A stretch of 64,000 bases of DNA from Azolla caroliniana (taxonomy: Eukaryota > Polypodiophyta). Location of the stretch: assembly GCA_043228905.1 (NCBI GenBank), contig JBHGNT010000004.1, positions 24,738,001 to 24,802,000 on the forward strand, given 5' to 3'. The notes beneath the pieces were generated by a model that had not been told where the DNA came from, did no database searches, and worked only from the letters and a program-made list of their open reading frames with translations. Shown in pieces: positions 11,201 through 24,700 of the stretch. Position 1 is the first letter of the stretch. The number at the start of each line of letters is the position of its first letter. Made by a program: the position numbers and the translations under genes.

Positions 11201-14200
11201 TTGTAGATTAAGAAATTTAGAAGATATGTCTATGAACTACTTTTGTCCATGTTGCAAATGTCCATTTCCAACCGTTTCTTTCTACTAGCGAAATCACTAA
11301 AAAAGATTGATGTTGTAGTATTGTTTTTTCTTTAGGGAGGTGGAGGTTTTCAAAAGTTGATCATTCCCATCTCTTTCCATTGTAAACCAAGAACAACATA
11401 ATGTCTAGATTGATGTTCTAAGATGGTTCTATATGTATACTTGTCAATTGAGAAGATTTAAATGAAATACAAATCCCTAACAAGATCATCCAAGATCCTT
11501 AGTAAGTCTATAATTATGAGAGATTTTTGGGCATTCAATGACATTGAAACTTTTGAGTTGATCACACTTAAAACTTGCATATTTGGACATTTTAGGTAAG
11601 TTGAACGAAGCCACTTTGACAATGTTGAGAATTGCCATCTTTAAAGTTGAGCTTTGTTGACCAATGGTAGTCATTACTTTGCACACTAGCGTGAACCTTA
11701 CATCTTCAAGTTCATGCGTACAAGCATTGTGTTTTGAATTGTATGTATACATGCGCATGGCACATTTGCCACTCCTATTTAACTTCAACTCTAACGTAGG
11801 CATATAGGCAACGCTCTGATACATGCGATGTTAACAAATGTTGTGTATGTTTGTGGATGGATATGCTTAAACAAAGTTTGTTTATCATATTCAAAATATT
11901 TCTCCTCATATGAAGTCGAGTTATTGCATTTCTTGAGAGGCAATTCACTCATTGCTTTTTAGATCATACCCACAATAGATAAATAATAATTATAATTTAA
12001 ATCCTTTTTTTTTAAGAAATCATTTTCATGCTACCTTCTTGTATCACAATACTTTATTCTTTTCAAACTCTAAACAAAAAACATGTTGGTAAATTAAATG
12101 TTATACTTAATCAAGGCCTCAATTAGACATGAAATAAGGCATAAAGTTCCAAAGAAGATAGTTTCTTATTCGTCGATGATGAAGGATTAGTAATAAAAGC
12201 ATATGTTCTTATCATTAATATAAAGGGGACAAATAGAGGGAAAGTAATAAATGACAATGGTCATTGCATGGAAAACAAGGAGAAAGGATGAGCATGATGA
12301 CACATTGCGTTTCAATGTGAATGTTCAAGAATAACATTTTGAAATGGGATGTTTAAACACGAGAAAGGGAAGATAGGAAATCTCTACTTTTAGAATTAAA
12401 CATGATCATAAATCACTATTTGTGAGGTCTATGGTGGTTTCAACGTGACATTGCACATTGTACAAAGATTTACAATATCTATATATTACCCCTTTGTGTG
12501 CAACTTACAGATAAGGCCATGGCATTTGAGCACAATATGATTACGTATTGGATGGTTGGGAAGAAACCCATTGTCATGATGTTGTGGGTTTTTAAGTCAT
12601 TGTGGTATTTTAAGTCACGGTCCTCCTAATGGTACTAGAGCATGCTATATTTTTAGAAGAAGGGTGTTTTTAAGGGAAATATAGATGTGTTTTGTGTTTT
12701 AATTTTAATTCAGCATAAAGAAAATGTTGATGCTTTCTCTATGTATAGCCTTACATCTCTAGACTCTCAACATCCCTAAGTTATCATTGACTATTGTTTG
12801 TCATTGGTGGTTGCTCGCTCTTGTTGGTTGACCTCACCACTGTCGATGTTGCTCATCGTCACTAGGCATTGCTAGTCTACACCCTTATCATCTTTGCCAA
12901 CAATGTCCCTATTTTTCATTGTGCGCAATATTCATGTTTTTCAATTGCTTAGCATGATGTTGATTGCTAACATTTTCATTGCATGTTTGCTCTTTCCAAG
13001 TTTATGATACAATGTGTATTAAAGAAGGATTTGTATATATCATTATGTAGGTGATGTAAGAGTGATTTTTCATATAAAACAAAACGATAGATTGTAAAAA
13101 GATGATATGGTATTTTCTACACTTAATGTGTCCACGCATTCTTTGTACTTGACTATAGACCAACAAATGTGATGGAGGAATTTTAGTAATGAAAACAAGT
13201 TATAATTTCATAAATGAGAGGATGTGTTTACATGGACCATGATGACACATTATATCCTTCATGAATGTTGCGTTAGTCCAAGTGTAGGAATTCCCTGTAT
13301 ATGACATAAAACATACGTCCACGTGTGCCATTAGTTTATTGGTTGTGCTCCTACATGAAGCAAAGCAAGAGACTTGTTAATACTATCATTGCGATTTCAA
13401 AATGGAAAGTGGGAAAGTATCTGAATGGATTATGTCGCTTGTCGGACTTCTAAGAACCAATAAAGGCCATGGTAATTTGGGTAGTAATACATATAAGTCT
13501 TACTAAAATGAATATTTCTATTGCCACAAAAATACAACCACAACACTGCCAACTTAGTACTAAGTTTTAATGGTTCAAATTTATTGTCTTGTGGTTTGCC
13601 CATGTAAAATGCATCTAATTTTATCAAATGTTTACTGACATTTTTGCATTGGGTTGTCACAATCAAACACAATTATGTAGATAGATTTTAAAAGCATAGA
13701 CTAACCCTTTCACCTTGGTCAACATAGAGGGTGGTTGAGAAGTTAATGTAGAATATGTGTTGGCCATTAGAGTTTGTTACCCAATGTTCTATAACAACAT
13801 TAGTGAGAAACAACTAAACTTAATTCTTCACTTTAAGCCACTAAGTTGTATTTGTATATACTTGACTAAGAACACATGGGCACAATGTTGTCTACCATTT
13901 GTACGAATTACTTTCAATTGACAAATATTCTCTTCAATGTAAGAAGGAACATTGGGGCAAAAGAGACTAGAGCCGCTACTGATGAACTATACATATTTTG
14001 CCCTAAATGATTTCATGAGTATGAGTATCACACTTGGATACATTGCTCCACAATTTACCACATTCAATTTTAAAATCACAATATGCATTCCCAAGTACAT
14101 TACTAAAATTCTTGAACATCCGGAGTCACTACTGTAACTCCCCACACATATTGTGAAAATGTTTCAGTTTTGGTCCCATTGCATAAATCATAATTGACCT

Positions 14201-14459
14201 CTATGGCCAATAGTAAAAACTATATATACATTTATTTAGCTTAGCTAGTGTATTGTCTCGATGTCTTTCATTGTTTCTCTTCATTGCTAATTGTCAATGC
14301 AAACTCTATATAAAAACCCCTCCCCTCCAAAATAAATAAATAAATATACCCTAAATATGGCACGAGGGGAATAGAGATTTTGCATTGTTTGACCTCAAGA
14401 GTTATGGAGGGTATACAAATAGAGGCAATGATGTTTAAACTAGGGCTTATGAATATTTA
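11201..14459. other. Intergenic stretch, no gene seen
   Basis: AT-rich sequence. The longest open frames (11486-11824 and 13430-13672, - strand) have no motif I recognise and look like chance. It is probably very old transposon debris. Confidence 0.35.
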
Positions 14460-15064
14460 ATCTAGTGGTGGATATGATTCAACGATAGGTAGTGGAAGAG
14501 AACCTTGATAGGGATAGGTCGTGACTCGTGACTATCAATGATTATGGAGGGTAAGCTCATAGAATGACCTACATGTTGTGGAAGCTCAAGATGACCACTA
14601 TATATTGAATCGAGAATAATTATGGAGATGGTTAGGGTTGTAGATCCAAAGAACTTGATAGTATGCAGACATGACATCTATGATCTAACTTCATCCAACA
14701 TGCTGCTTTACTTCGATAGGCATTGGTAGTCCTTAGTTTCTGATACATATCCAGTTTGCATTTGGCCTCTTCTAGTCAAGCCTCAATCCATACATTATTC
14801 GGGTATTGTTCTCGTAGTCGTTGCATAGAAACGGGTGTCCATTGCATTCTCTGCAGTTTCTCCCTCTTCTCTTTTCTAATTTTAGTTGCTTTCTTCCAAA
14901 AGAAACATGCACATTCCTCAATTTTCCCAGCCAACCTATGAGCGGATCATGATACATCCATTTAACATTAGACCATATTCTTCTTATATCATTAATCCAT
15001 TTATTGTCGATGTTGAGAATCAAGCTCAACATAGTGCAACATGTGAACACACCTTTTGAGAATC

Positions 15065-15438
15065 TATGATTACTCAAAGGTCAAGAGTCACACCACTACT
15101 CTCTACACATTAACTATGTGTCATAGAATCATATTCTATCACACATAACTAATGAGTTACATATTCCCCATTACTATGAGTCTTCACATTCCCCAAGAGA
15201 GAGTGGTTGTTGTAGTAAGTTAATGAAGAGAGAGGGTGACTATATATAAAGCACCCTCCTCATATTTCAAATTAAGTCGGTTGTGACTCCTTGTAATGCT
15301 ACATTTTGTAATTCTTATTCTCCTTGTGAATATACGCCTTCTTCTTGAGTATTCCCTTTTCTATCTATCTTGTGTTCTCTCTTCTCTCCTCTAATTCCTC
15401 TCACACATACACATAACACACATCTCTTCCGCTACACA
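15065..15438 (+). mobile_element. Solo-LTR-like insertion inside LINE A
   Basis: A stretch of about 374 bp interrupts the LINE reading sense and is bounded by AGAATC on both sides (15059-15064 and 15439-15444), which fits a target-site duplication. It has a TATATAAAG box at about 15241-15250 and ends TCTTCCGCTACACA, wording common at the 3' end of plant copia LTRs. No internal retrotransposon sequence follows, so it reads as a solo LTR. The 5' end lacks a clean TG at the expected position, so the exact edge is uncertain. Confidence 0.5.
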
Positions 15439-16318
15439 AGAATCATACCCGATTCTTTATAGTCGATAACCAATTCCTTGCTCACCTTCACATTATGTGG
15501 CATGCATTGATTGTTTTCTTGTATATGCAACAAAACTGGTGCATGGTCTGAGAACATCATTCTAGGACAAATAATGCATTTGCTTTCCTATCGATCAACC
15601 AAGGGTCCAAATACCATCTGTCCAGCCTGGACATCATCCTCCCATGCATGCTTCCTCCTACTCTAGAGTATAGATGAGATTTTTCTTTTTGCATCTGAAA
15701 GTTAGATGCATTCCAACATTCTATCACATTATATGCTAAACAAAATTTATCCCATGGATATTTTTCCGCCCCCTGCACCGTGCCATTTGCATTTCCTCTT
15801 CTATCTTCTTGTTGATCCACCATATTAAAATCTCCTCCAATGATCCACAACTATGCATCTGGTTTCTTGTCTACTAGTTGCAACCGGAATTCTTTTCTTT
15901 CGGCGACCGAATTTGGGGCATATATGTTCAGTATGCCCAAGTGCCCACATTTGTATTTTATCCTTATATAGAAAACATGGCCCTCTATTAAACTCCCACT
16001 GCTTGTGTATGTTTCATTAAACTTAGCTTTCATTGCTATAAGTACTCCCCCATGAATTTGTCTATCCGTCGTAGTTGCAGTCCATGTATTGGTCCAACTC
16101 CTAGGGCAAATGTTTTCAATTTTGTCGATCTTATCCCCATCTAAATGGTGCTCCTGCATCACGATAACATCAACCACCATTGCCTCAGTGCATCGCTGAA
16201 TTTCAACAGCCAATACATTCTTCTTCATCTGGAATTGGGTGCCACCAATTCCTTGTATATTCCCTATGAGCAAGCTAAGATTCATTTCTGCATATAGCTT
16301 GCATCTTTTGTGGCCCAA
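15439..16318 (-). pseudogene. LINE A ORF2, endonuclease part
   Basis: Apurinic/apyrimidinic-type endonuclease of an L1 clade element, which nicks target DNA for reverse transcription. Readable in order: LLIGNIQGIGG (expected N of motif I), VIVMQEHHLDGD, HGGVLIAM, LGILNIYAPNS, IIGGDFNMV, SRLDRWYL and, after a frame end near 15557, a SDHAPVLLHI piece holding the catalytic Asp-His. One stop (TAG) near 15850 splits the frame just before the GDFN motif. Truncated by the insertion at 15438. Confidence 0.75.
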
Positions 16319-16329
16319 CCAATGTATTT

Positions 16330-17860
16330 TCGGCTTCCACTAGGCTAGCTAAGATCTTATCTTGGAGATTTTCCTTTTCCAGTGTCAATGTTTCAAGGTG
16401 GTATACCATGAACTCCGTGATCATTCTAGGAAGCTTCCTAAATTTCACATTTATGTAGCATATGCCTTACTCATTCGACTTGTCGGAACTCCATATCATG
16501 GCACCTTTCCATTGTCTTCTCATTTTCACACCTATTGCATTACCATATGATGAATCTACATGAGCACCCATTTGTTGTTCCAGCCATCCGAGTGCTTCTT
16601 CTCTGTTGTGGGGTTCCTTATTTCCAGCGACTAGCATATAAGATTGTCCAACGATCTAGCATTCGTCATCACAATTACCATATATATTGATTCTACACAT
16701 GCCGTCCTTCATCTCAATTCCACACATTTCCCTAAACCACTTTTTGGCCTGTCAATTTCAATTTGATCTGTTGCCCATTATTCGATAGGGGGATCGCTTT
16801 GTATTGAAGATTCCATTTCACTCTAGGCCATTTACGCATACCTTTATTTTTCTCCATCCCATTCTCCTCCTCTCTTCTAGCATGCATCTGCCTTTTCATT
16901 TTTGTTATCCCCTTAATATGTTGGGTTGTCACTAGTGACTTATCTTGCTCTTTCAAGGGGCTTACAACCTTTCCAATACTTATTTCTCCTACCTCATCCA
17001 TACTTTCATGATGCATTTGATCAGTTTTATCCGCTAACAAGCCGTCTTTCGGCTGTAATTTTTGCGTATCATTAATAGCTCTCACATAGTTGCTCTCCGG
17101 ATTTGCTTTCGTTTCTTGCTTCCCTTTCATTAGTTACGTTTTCATTGTCGTCTTTAAAGGTCAAGAGTTCATATTTGTTACTAAGTGGAAGCCATTCTTC
17201 TCTAGCCATAATATTTTGTTTTTCTTTATTGTTCTCATACTTCCATCCACCTTCATTCATATGCACTGCATGGTTTATTCTCGGATTGTTCTGTTGCATC
17301 AGACTTGTTGTGCTTTTCTATTCTTGCTTCCCATTTCTACGATGCATGGTCTCCTTACCTCTAGGGCATTCTTGAGCCATATGCCCCATATGTCTACATA
17401 CAAAGCATTGCCCTGGGAGTCCGACATATTCCACTGTTTGTACATGGTCGGGCATTAGTTTGCTGCTAAGCAACATCGATTTCGATAGGGCCTTTACGTA
17501 GAGGCAATTAATTTGATCCTCGGTGTTTCACTTATTCTCTCTGTTAATGTTTTTTCCAAGCATTTCCCTCCCATACTTTTGCCAATGGTCGAGAGAAAGG
17601 ACTCCCATTGCTTAGGTTAACCAAGGAAAAAGGCTGTTATCATTGCTAGATTACCCATACAAGCATATACACATGTCGAAGTCTGCATCCCATTTGAATA
17701 CATAGGCTCTTCCATTGTGCCATGTCAACGGGTTGCTCTCGATAATTTTGCATATGTTTGTTTTAGGCATCACATTGACATGGTAAAACCCATTTCCCAT
17801 AAATGTGATGTCTTTCATTCTTCCAAGGTCTTCTTGTAGTCAGATCTACAACCAGTCACG
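16330..17860 (-). pseudogene. LINE A ORF1 (gag-like) remnant
   Basis: Several - strand frames join into an RNA-binding ORF1 protein of plant L1 elements. A stretch at about 17640-17800 reads GNGFYHVNV then NPLTWHNGRAYVFKWD, like the DUF4283 domain. At about 17360-17405 there is a CCHC zinc knuckle, CFVCRHMGHMAQEC. A lysine- and glutamate-rich tail follows (16732-17299) and a further piece near 16560-16640 reads NREEALGWLEQQM. Stops and frame changes occur at about 17299, 17072 and 16732. Not functional. Confidence 0.6.
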
Positions 17861-20640
17861 CGACAACTCTCGATTCGGTCGACTACCGACCACTTTCACC
17901 ACAAATGATACCTATCTAAGACATATTATTTCACTCCCCATGATGCATTCTTCTTCCGGGAGAGAAGGAAGGCTCCCATAGCTTGTATTGAGCTACCACT
18001 CCGAGTGTCCATCCCATCTATCCCCTGTTCTGGATCATCACCATAACAATTATACCTACGTTCCCGACATACATGCGTCCCCTTGTTGGCAAGAGGACTT
18101 CGTGCTGATGTTCGTGCAACCTCCAATGCTCCCGAATCGTTGTTCAATGACCCCTTTGCTACTGTTGCTCCTCTCATCCCTTCCATCCCCGTCGCTCATT
18201 GGTCTCTCACACATCGGAGTCGACAAGTAACTTGCACCAAAGTACAAAGAAAAAATATGTCAAGATTTATCAATGATGATTGTGGATGAATGCAAAAGTT
18301 GCGGCATCAAGGCGTTGGACACTATAATTTCTTGATATCGTGAAAAATGAAGAAAAATGCGTTGGTGCACAACTTGCTTGGGTTGGTCATAGTACCTTGA
18401 TAGTATGGGTTGTGCATGGTGGACAATAAATGGAGTACTTCTCATAATATACCAAGAGATTGAAGTATGTGTTGAAAACTTAGTTCAAGTTGGCTATTGT
18501 ACAAAGATAATGACAAAAGCATAGGTTAGATCATCATATTTCTTTCTTATTGTGGATGATGAAGAAGGAATTGGAAGAAAAGCTAAATTCTCTTAAAACT
18601 AATCGATGAGATACTTGACAACTCTATATATTCCCCAATGCTACAAAACAATGGAATCAAATTGTAAGGCTCAAATTATAGACACACTCATACTTGATAC
18701 TTTTAAAAACATCAATGAGCCAAGTTCAATGTAATGAAGGATTCAACGTGGAAGAAGACTATGGAGTTTGAGTTGAACGATATGGCATAACCACATTGGA
18801 ATTTAGTTGATAGACCAAACAAGAAGGTCATCAAGATGAAATGGGTTTGGAATATTACATATCATCAACAAAATACAAAGAGAGAGCTAAGATTGGGAAT
18901 ATGTTATTCTCACCAAAAGTCTACTATACTCAAATGTGATACAAGACCACACTTAGTTTATGTCATGGGAGTACTAGCAAAATTCTCAATATGAATTGAA
19001 GAAGAGGAAAATGCAAGATTGAATACATGTTCTAATTGCAATTGCATCAAAATTGAAGATATGGAAAGCAAGATGTGTGCGGACGCGTGTAGATGCATTT
19101 ATCTATATATGTATATAAAATAATTGTGTAAACTCTATTGTGTGCATTGACTTTTGGTGGGATATATATATATAAGGAATTTCTTGAAGGAACACAAAGG
19201 TAAGCATGATATTAACAATGAATGAAATTAAAAGATAACGAGTTGAAGAAGACTTTTATGGTTTGATATATGAGAACATACTCAAAGTTTTAGTTAGGAA
19301 ATGTTTCAAAATAGAAGTAGTCACTCTTCTAGTCAAATACTATAATGGTGTCACTACAATCATTATTTTATACGCTGATGATATGTCATTAAATGAGAAT
19401 GATGGAAAAAGTGTTGATGGTCTTTAGTAAAATTTGAAGCATATTTTGAAGATATCAAATTTGGCTTATTGCACTATTATCTTGGAACGAAGGTTCTATG
19501 GATTGAGGAGGGCATTTATATGCATTGATATAAGCACACAAAGAATATACTTGATTGATTTAATCTACATATCCTACGCTCTATGCTTGTGTTGACGAAG
19601 GGGGTGCTTAAGGTAGTTAAATTGGCAACTAAGTAAAAAAACACAAGGTGAAGAAAGAACTATAACAAAGAAAGATGAAGCTACTAATAATCTTCTCAAG
19701 TTTTTGACAAAGTCAATTGAGGAGCAACAATCCACTAATCTTCGAGAGAATCATTACGAGAAATGGCCAAATGAATTTTTGGCCTAGCGAAGGATCACTC
19801 AATCAGAAGCATGTAAATGACTGGGGCAAGGGCACGTAGAAACATGAGGATCATAAAGTTGACAAAGGCTCATATAGACACAAAGGCTTGAGACTTTTTT
19901 TTTTACGATTGAGATGCCTTCTTATCGAATGTATGTGATGTCAATGAAGGAAGATATGGCCCCTCAGTCAACTAGAAGGTTATAATTTTGGAGAATTTGG
20001 GAGTTGACATTACTTAGCACACGGGTTGTAAAAGTTTGGGGCAAGATTGGTCATCGAACAAGAAACTTAATATTTTTAAAATTGGAAGGCTCCTATTGTG
20101 AATGTCCAATTGGATATTGTTGTTTTCTTATGGATTCAAAATGTCAACGACAACCACTTGTTGCAGGCTTCTTGCACTAGGTAGCCTCGACATGTTGCAA
20201 TAGAGGCAAGGATTGTTTAGACATTGATGTTGCCTCTCAACATTGATCAAAGGCTTTTCGACTTGTGTCGCTTACACAGTCAATTTCTTCCCATTGTGGG
20301 AACATCAAGTTGTAATGATGAATACAAAGTAGCATTCGATGCTATTGTTGAGTGTGCATGTCGTAGGAGACTATTATCAAATTTGTCACTTGAGCAAGTA
20401 CTTGCGGCTTGCATGTTTAAGCATAATCTTTCAAACATGTACAAAACACATTGAAGTGCGTTGCCACTATGTTCGAGAGTTGTTCCATGTAAGGAGATAA
20501 CTTTGATCTATGTACCAACTTAAGAAATGTTGTGGGAATTTTTATCAAGGCTTTGTCTTCAGAAAAGTTTGAATACACTTTCACAAGGGATAAGGGATTA
20601 GGCATTCTTTGAATACATGGATTCAAATCTATGATATTCA

Positions 20641-21134
20641 AGTACGAACATCGGGAGTAGGGGATGATGTTGGTGATAAAGGCACAAGAGGTTTTGTTTT
20701 CCACCATTGATAATATCCACTCAACTCCTATTAATGCCAAAGCTCAAGTGGTGTTGGAATTGGCCAACCCAATAACTCTTTGGATTCTCGAGAAACAACG
20801 GTGTAGACGGGTCTTTTCCAATCAAACTGTGAATCAAGCAATGTTATTGCAGGAGATACGGAGTGATGTTGTGACCACTCTAAAGATCCAATACGATGGC
20901 CTCACGAGCGGATCCGATGGAGTTGAAAGACAACGGTTAACCTTCATCCAACAATGGTCTTCCTCTCCCTTTCGGTTAACCGTCATCCAACAATGGTCGT
21001 CCTTTCCCTTTTTTGAGTCAGTGGGCCTCCACATAAGATGGAACCATCGTGTCCATATTGGGATTTGTACATAACATTCTCATCGATAATATTTTATAAT
21101 TAATGGAAGGAGTTTTTTTGGGGATAAAAAAAGG
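20641..21134 (+). mobile_element. 5'-truncated LINE inserted in the copia relic
   Basis: A 494-bp insert flanked by a 12-base direct repeat CTATGATATTCA / CTAGGATATTCA (20629-20640 and 21135-21146, one mismatch), the mark of target-primed reverse transcription. Its translation (TLWILEKQRCRRVF, then ERQRLTFIQQWSSSPF) aligns with the extreme C-terminus of LINE B at 21.8-22.1 kb, and it ends with the same tail pattern of a T run, GGGG and an A run. So it is a very short 3' piece of the same LINE family. Confidence 0.75.
20934..21011 (+). repeat. 39-bp tandem duplication inside the LINE fragment
   Basis: Two copies with period 39 starting at 20934 and 20973, both reading CGGTTAACCNTCATCCAAC. They duplicate the codons for the IQQWSS region near the LINE C-terminus. 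The copies differ at about four to six positions. Confidence 0.85.
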
Positions 21135-21180
21135 CTAGGATATTCATTTCACAACTTTCAGTTCATGGGGGGATGTTACA

Positions 21181-21530
21181 GTCAATGTGTACCTATGCAC
21201 GCATTGGTTTGAACATATGTTTCATGGCCACTTTTTCCTCTAGAACCAACTTACGGTTTAGATCCCATCTAAACACATTAGTTAACCATTGGGCTTCCCA
21301 CTTCATTATTTCTTGGTAATAGTAAGCAACAATTAATTATGTAAGAGTCAAATGTTTGAAGAGCTTAGTGGGTTTTTTGAGCTAATACATAGTACAATCG
21401 GTCTTGTACACTTCTGATTACTCCGCTTGTTTCATGAATCTTTTTTGTCTTTTGCTTATTCTTATTATGTGTGAGCTAGTCAACAATTGCCCTCATGTCT
21501 TAAATGTCTTCTCAACAAGTAACAATATAT
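21181..21530. other. Possible copia 3' LTR remnant, otherwise blank
   Basis: Sequence between the polypurine tract of the copia relic and the 3' tail of LINE B. It could be the remnant of a copia LTR beginning TGTTACAG near 21173, but I found no partner LTR in the window. Confidence 0.25.
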
Positions 21531-21730
21531 TTTTTTTTCCCAAAAAAAACACTACTTCACATTAGTTAGCAAGCAAATTACATCATAGATCACCAAAAAT
21601 TCCTCTCATCAACCCTCACTCTGGCCTTCCCACCAAAGTGGACATAGTCCCCACCTCATTTTCAACAAAAGTATCCAATTAACTCCTATAACCTAGTAAT
21701 TTGTACCATATCTATACATATTTACAACAC

Positions 21731-24700
21731 CTAGTCACTGATGGAAACCATTGGGGGAAACAGCCATCGGGGTGCTTGGTAGTTCCATTGAGGCCCTGAT
21801 GATGATCTGCCCACCATAGGAGAACTACCCCATTTCAGCAAGAACTTTGATCGAGTTCTTTCAGTTGCATCAGATTCCCCCTTAATCGATTCGTATTGTC
21901 CCTGCAGCCAAGATACCAACTCAAACCAGATATTTAATAACACCTCACCGCTAGGGATCTTTTGATGTTGAAAAACCAACTTACACCGCCTGGTCCAAAT
22001 GTGCCAGACCGATAAACAAGCCACCATCATCCATATCTCTTCAAAAAATTCTGAGTTAGTGCCAAGTCGAACTCCAGCCCGTTGAAACACCTTGCCACCC
22101 TGCACTATAAATCCATGACCGTGGGGGTTTAACTGTTCAGCCTAGCCTTCCCATGTTAACTTCAGCCCCTGTACGGACCCCCATACAACTCTCCCATTCA
22201 CGCCGCATGCTGCCACTATCTTGAGACTTCTACCCCAAATGCTAATAGCCTCTTTGCAATTCCAAAAACAATGAGGAATTGATTCCAAAGGGTGTCCACA
22301 AATCTTGCAACCAACCTCACCACCACGACACCTAAGCCACTCCCCCACCGGTACCGCTTTGTGACTAAGGAGCCACAACCAAAGCTTTATTTTTTCTGGC
22401 ATATCAAACACCCATAGCCTCCTCCAAAAAGACTTCAACAAGTCATTAGAAATGCCTTTATCCTTCCAACTATTGCGAGTTAGAGCAGCACCCATCGATT
22501 TGGAGCCAATGATTTGCCTTCCTAGCTTAGTAGTGTACTCGAAAAACTGTTCTAGTTTGTCCATTCCCGGTTTCTGCCACCACACCTCTAGTGGATCCCA
22601 ATCCAAATCACATATGGGCTTGTTGTCAACTATCCAAAGCTTACAATAAGATTCTAGCTTCCCTGGGTCCGGGTTTACTTGCCACTTCTTACCTTCCAAC
22701 ACTGCCACTCGCACTACCAACCACTGGCCAGTGTTTGCCACAACACTTAGGTTGCCCCACAAGCGATACTCATTAGATGGGCATCTGCCTTGGATAATTT
22801 GTGCATCACCCTCACCTACAAACCACCCAAACTAGACCCCCTCTTCTTCATTCAGCCTAACTAGACCATCAACAACCTTATCTATCAAACGGGTCACCTT
22901 TTCTAGCTTGCAAGTAAACCTAGGACTACCAACCAAACCCTCCCTTCTTTTCCTTTTGAAATCCTCCCAGTCTCTTACGGAACTAACATTGTACCCTACC
23001 ACTTGCCCCCATGGTAAGTATTTATTCTGGCCAAGCATCATACCGTCATCATCTCTAATCCTGGGGTTCCAAAACAGTGGTTGACAGAGTTGTTCCTCCA
23101 TCGTTTTTGGCTGCATTAAGACCAACCCCTCTCTTAAACTTGACCAGGCCCTCATTATGGTGCGGGCCACCCTATCCTCCATGCTAGTAGGTTCTTTTAA
23201 CTTTAGTCCTAGACTGAACAACCACCACTTCTTTGCCTTCCAAGGGCCACCATTCCTCAAACACCAGAGTTCAGTTTTGTCTCTAAGAAGCAATTTCCAC
23301 AATTCTGGCCCAGGTTGGAGACTTCACACCAGGAGCTTACCGAGTAAAGCCTTACTTTGGTGAACCGGATCCACCATCCCTAGTCCACCTTGATTTTTTG
23401 CTTTGATCAAACAACTCCAAGCCACTTTAGTTGACATCATCTCGTGGTCTCTACTCGACCAAAGGAACCCTCTCACCATTGCCTTGATATTTTTGATGCA
23501 ATCTTTAGCTAACATCCAACATGCCAATGAGTGCCACATGGTGGCCAACAAAATGTGGTTTACCACAACCACTCTACCTGCAAGGGAAAGCTTTACTGAT
23601 GCCCATAACCGAAGTTTTTTTCTAATTTTGTCTTTCACTTGCTCAAGCTGCTGATTTTTCTGAATCTCTACTCCCACCAAAAAGCCCAGATATTTAACAA
23701 CCCTTCCATTAGGGACCCATTGAAAATCAGCATTAGGTTGCCAAAGCGGCCATGAGTTTGGACTTACCCAAAACCCTCTACTTTTGTTCCAATTAATTTT
23801 CCTACTTGATGCTTTACAAAACAACTCAATCCGTTTTTCAGCTTGCTGTAAATTAGCATCATTGCCTTGTAGATAGAGCATAGTGTCATCTGCATACATG
23901 GAGTCCAACAAGTCCTTGCAAGCATGTGGGACAACCAATCCCCAAATTCCTGCATCCGGTCTATTTAAAAAGAAAGAGAATGCCTCTGAAATAAATAAAT
24001 AAAGATAGGGGGCCAACGGGCACCCCTGCCTGATAGACTTGCATAATGGAATTGATGGGCCCCGTTGCCCTAATACCATCACCCTACTGCAGCTTCCTTT
24101 GTAAAGTGCCAACGCAGCTGATATCCATTTTGAGGGTAGTCCCAGTCGTTCCATGACTTTATCTAAAAAAGGCCAATGTACTCTGTCATATGCCTTCTCG
24201 AAGTCAAGCATGAGACATACAATATGTTGATTGGTTTTCTTTGCCAGGGCAATCGCCTCCCAAAAGGTCAACACATTATCAATTATACATCTATTTTCCA
24301 TGAATCCTGTTTGTCCAACATTAATTAGCGCATGTAGGTGGGGTTTGACCCTCTTCGCCAGAATATTAGAAAAAATCTTATAGATTGTGTTGAGCAACGT
24401 AATCGGTCTCCATTGCCTCACATCCGTTACTATACCCTTTACTTTAGGAATTAGAAATATTAGTCCCTCTTTAAAATGCTCAGGAAGGTACCCATCATCC
24501 CATGCCTCATTTAGTCCAACAATCAGATCAACCTTAACTACTTCCCAAAAAATTTCAAAAAAATCTTTTGATAATCCATCGATGCCTGGACAAGATATAC
24601 TACATATACTTGCCAGAGCGTCTGACACCTCCTCTTCCAAGAGTGGCCCTGACAACTTAACTTGTGCAACCTCTGAAATTCTTGGTTGCATTCCCTCAAG

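Larger units (their letters stand above)
14460..18190 (-). mobile_element. LINE A, decayed L1-type retrotransposon
   Basis: A non-LTR element read on the - strand. From its 5' side come an ORF1-like gag region with a zinc knuckle (about 16330-17860), then the ORF2 endonuclease (15439-16318), then, after a solo-LTR-like insertion at 15065-15438, the linker between endonuclease and reverse transcriptase (about 14460-15064). The reverse transcriptase core itself is not recognisable, so the 3' part is lost or too decayed. Stops and frameshifts are frequent. The part 17926-18186 may be the ORF1 N-terminus. It is a different, more decayed lineage than LINE B at 21.5-26.9 kb, though both have the endonuclease wording QEHHL. 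Confidence 0.75.
18740..21180 (+). mobile_element. Decayed Ty1/copia pol relic
   Basis: Forward-strand fragments appear in the right order for a copia polyprotein: LVDRPNKKVIKMKWVWN (18800-18852, start of reverse transcriptase), EEDFYGL (19244-19264), VKYYNGV then IIILYADDMSLNEND (19330-19404, the YVDD-type catalytic motif), YYLGT then WIEEGIYMH (about 19470-19522), and at 20440-20620 the RNase H end with HIEVRCHYVRE and IFIKALSSEKFEY. A polypurine tract TCATGGGGGGA (about 21162-21172) is followed by TGTTACAG, which may open a 3' LTR. Many stops. A LINE fragment is inserted at 20641-21134. The same family seems to have left the relic at 42.2-42.4 kb. Confidence 0.65.

Noticed and set aside
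13430-13672. An 80-codon - strand frame
   Set aside because: No motif, no splice-compatible neighbours, AT-rich surroundings.
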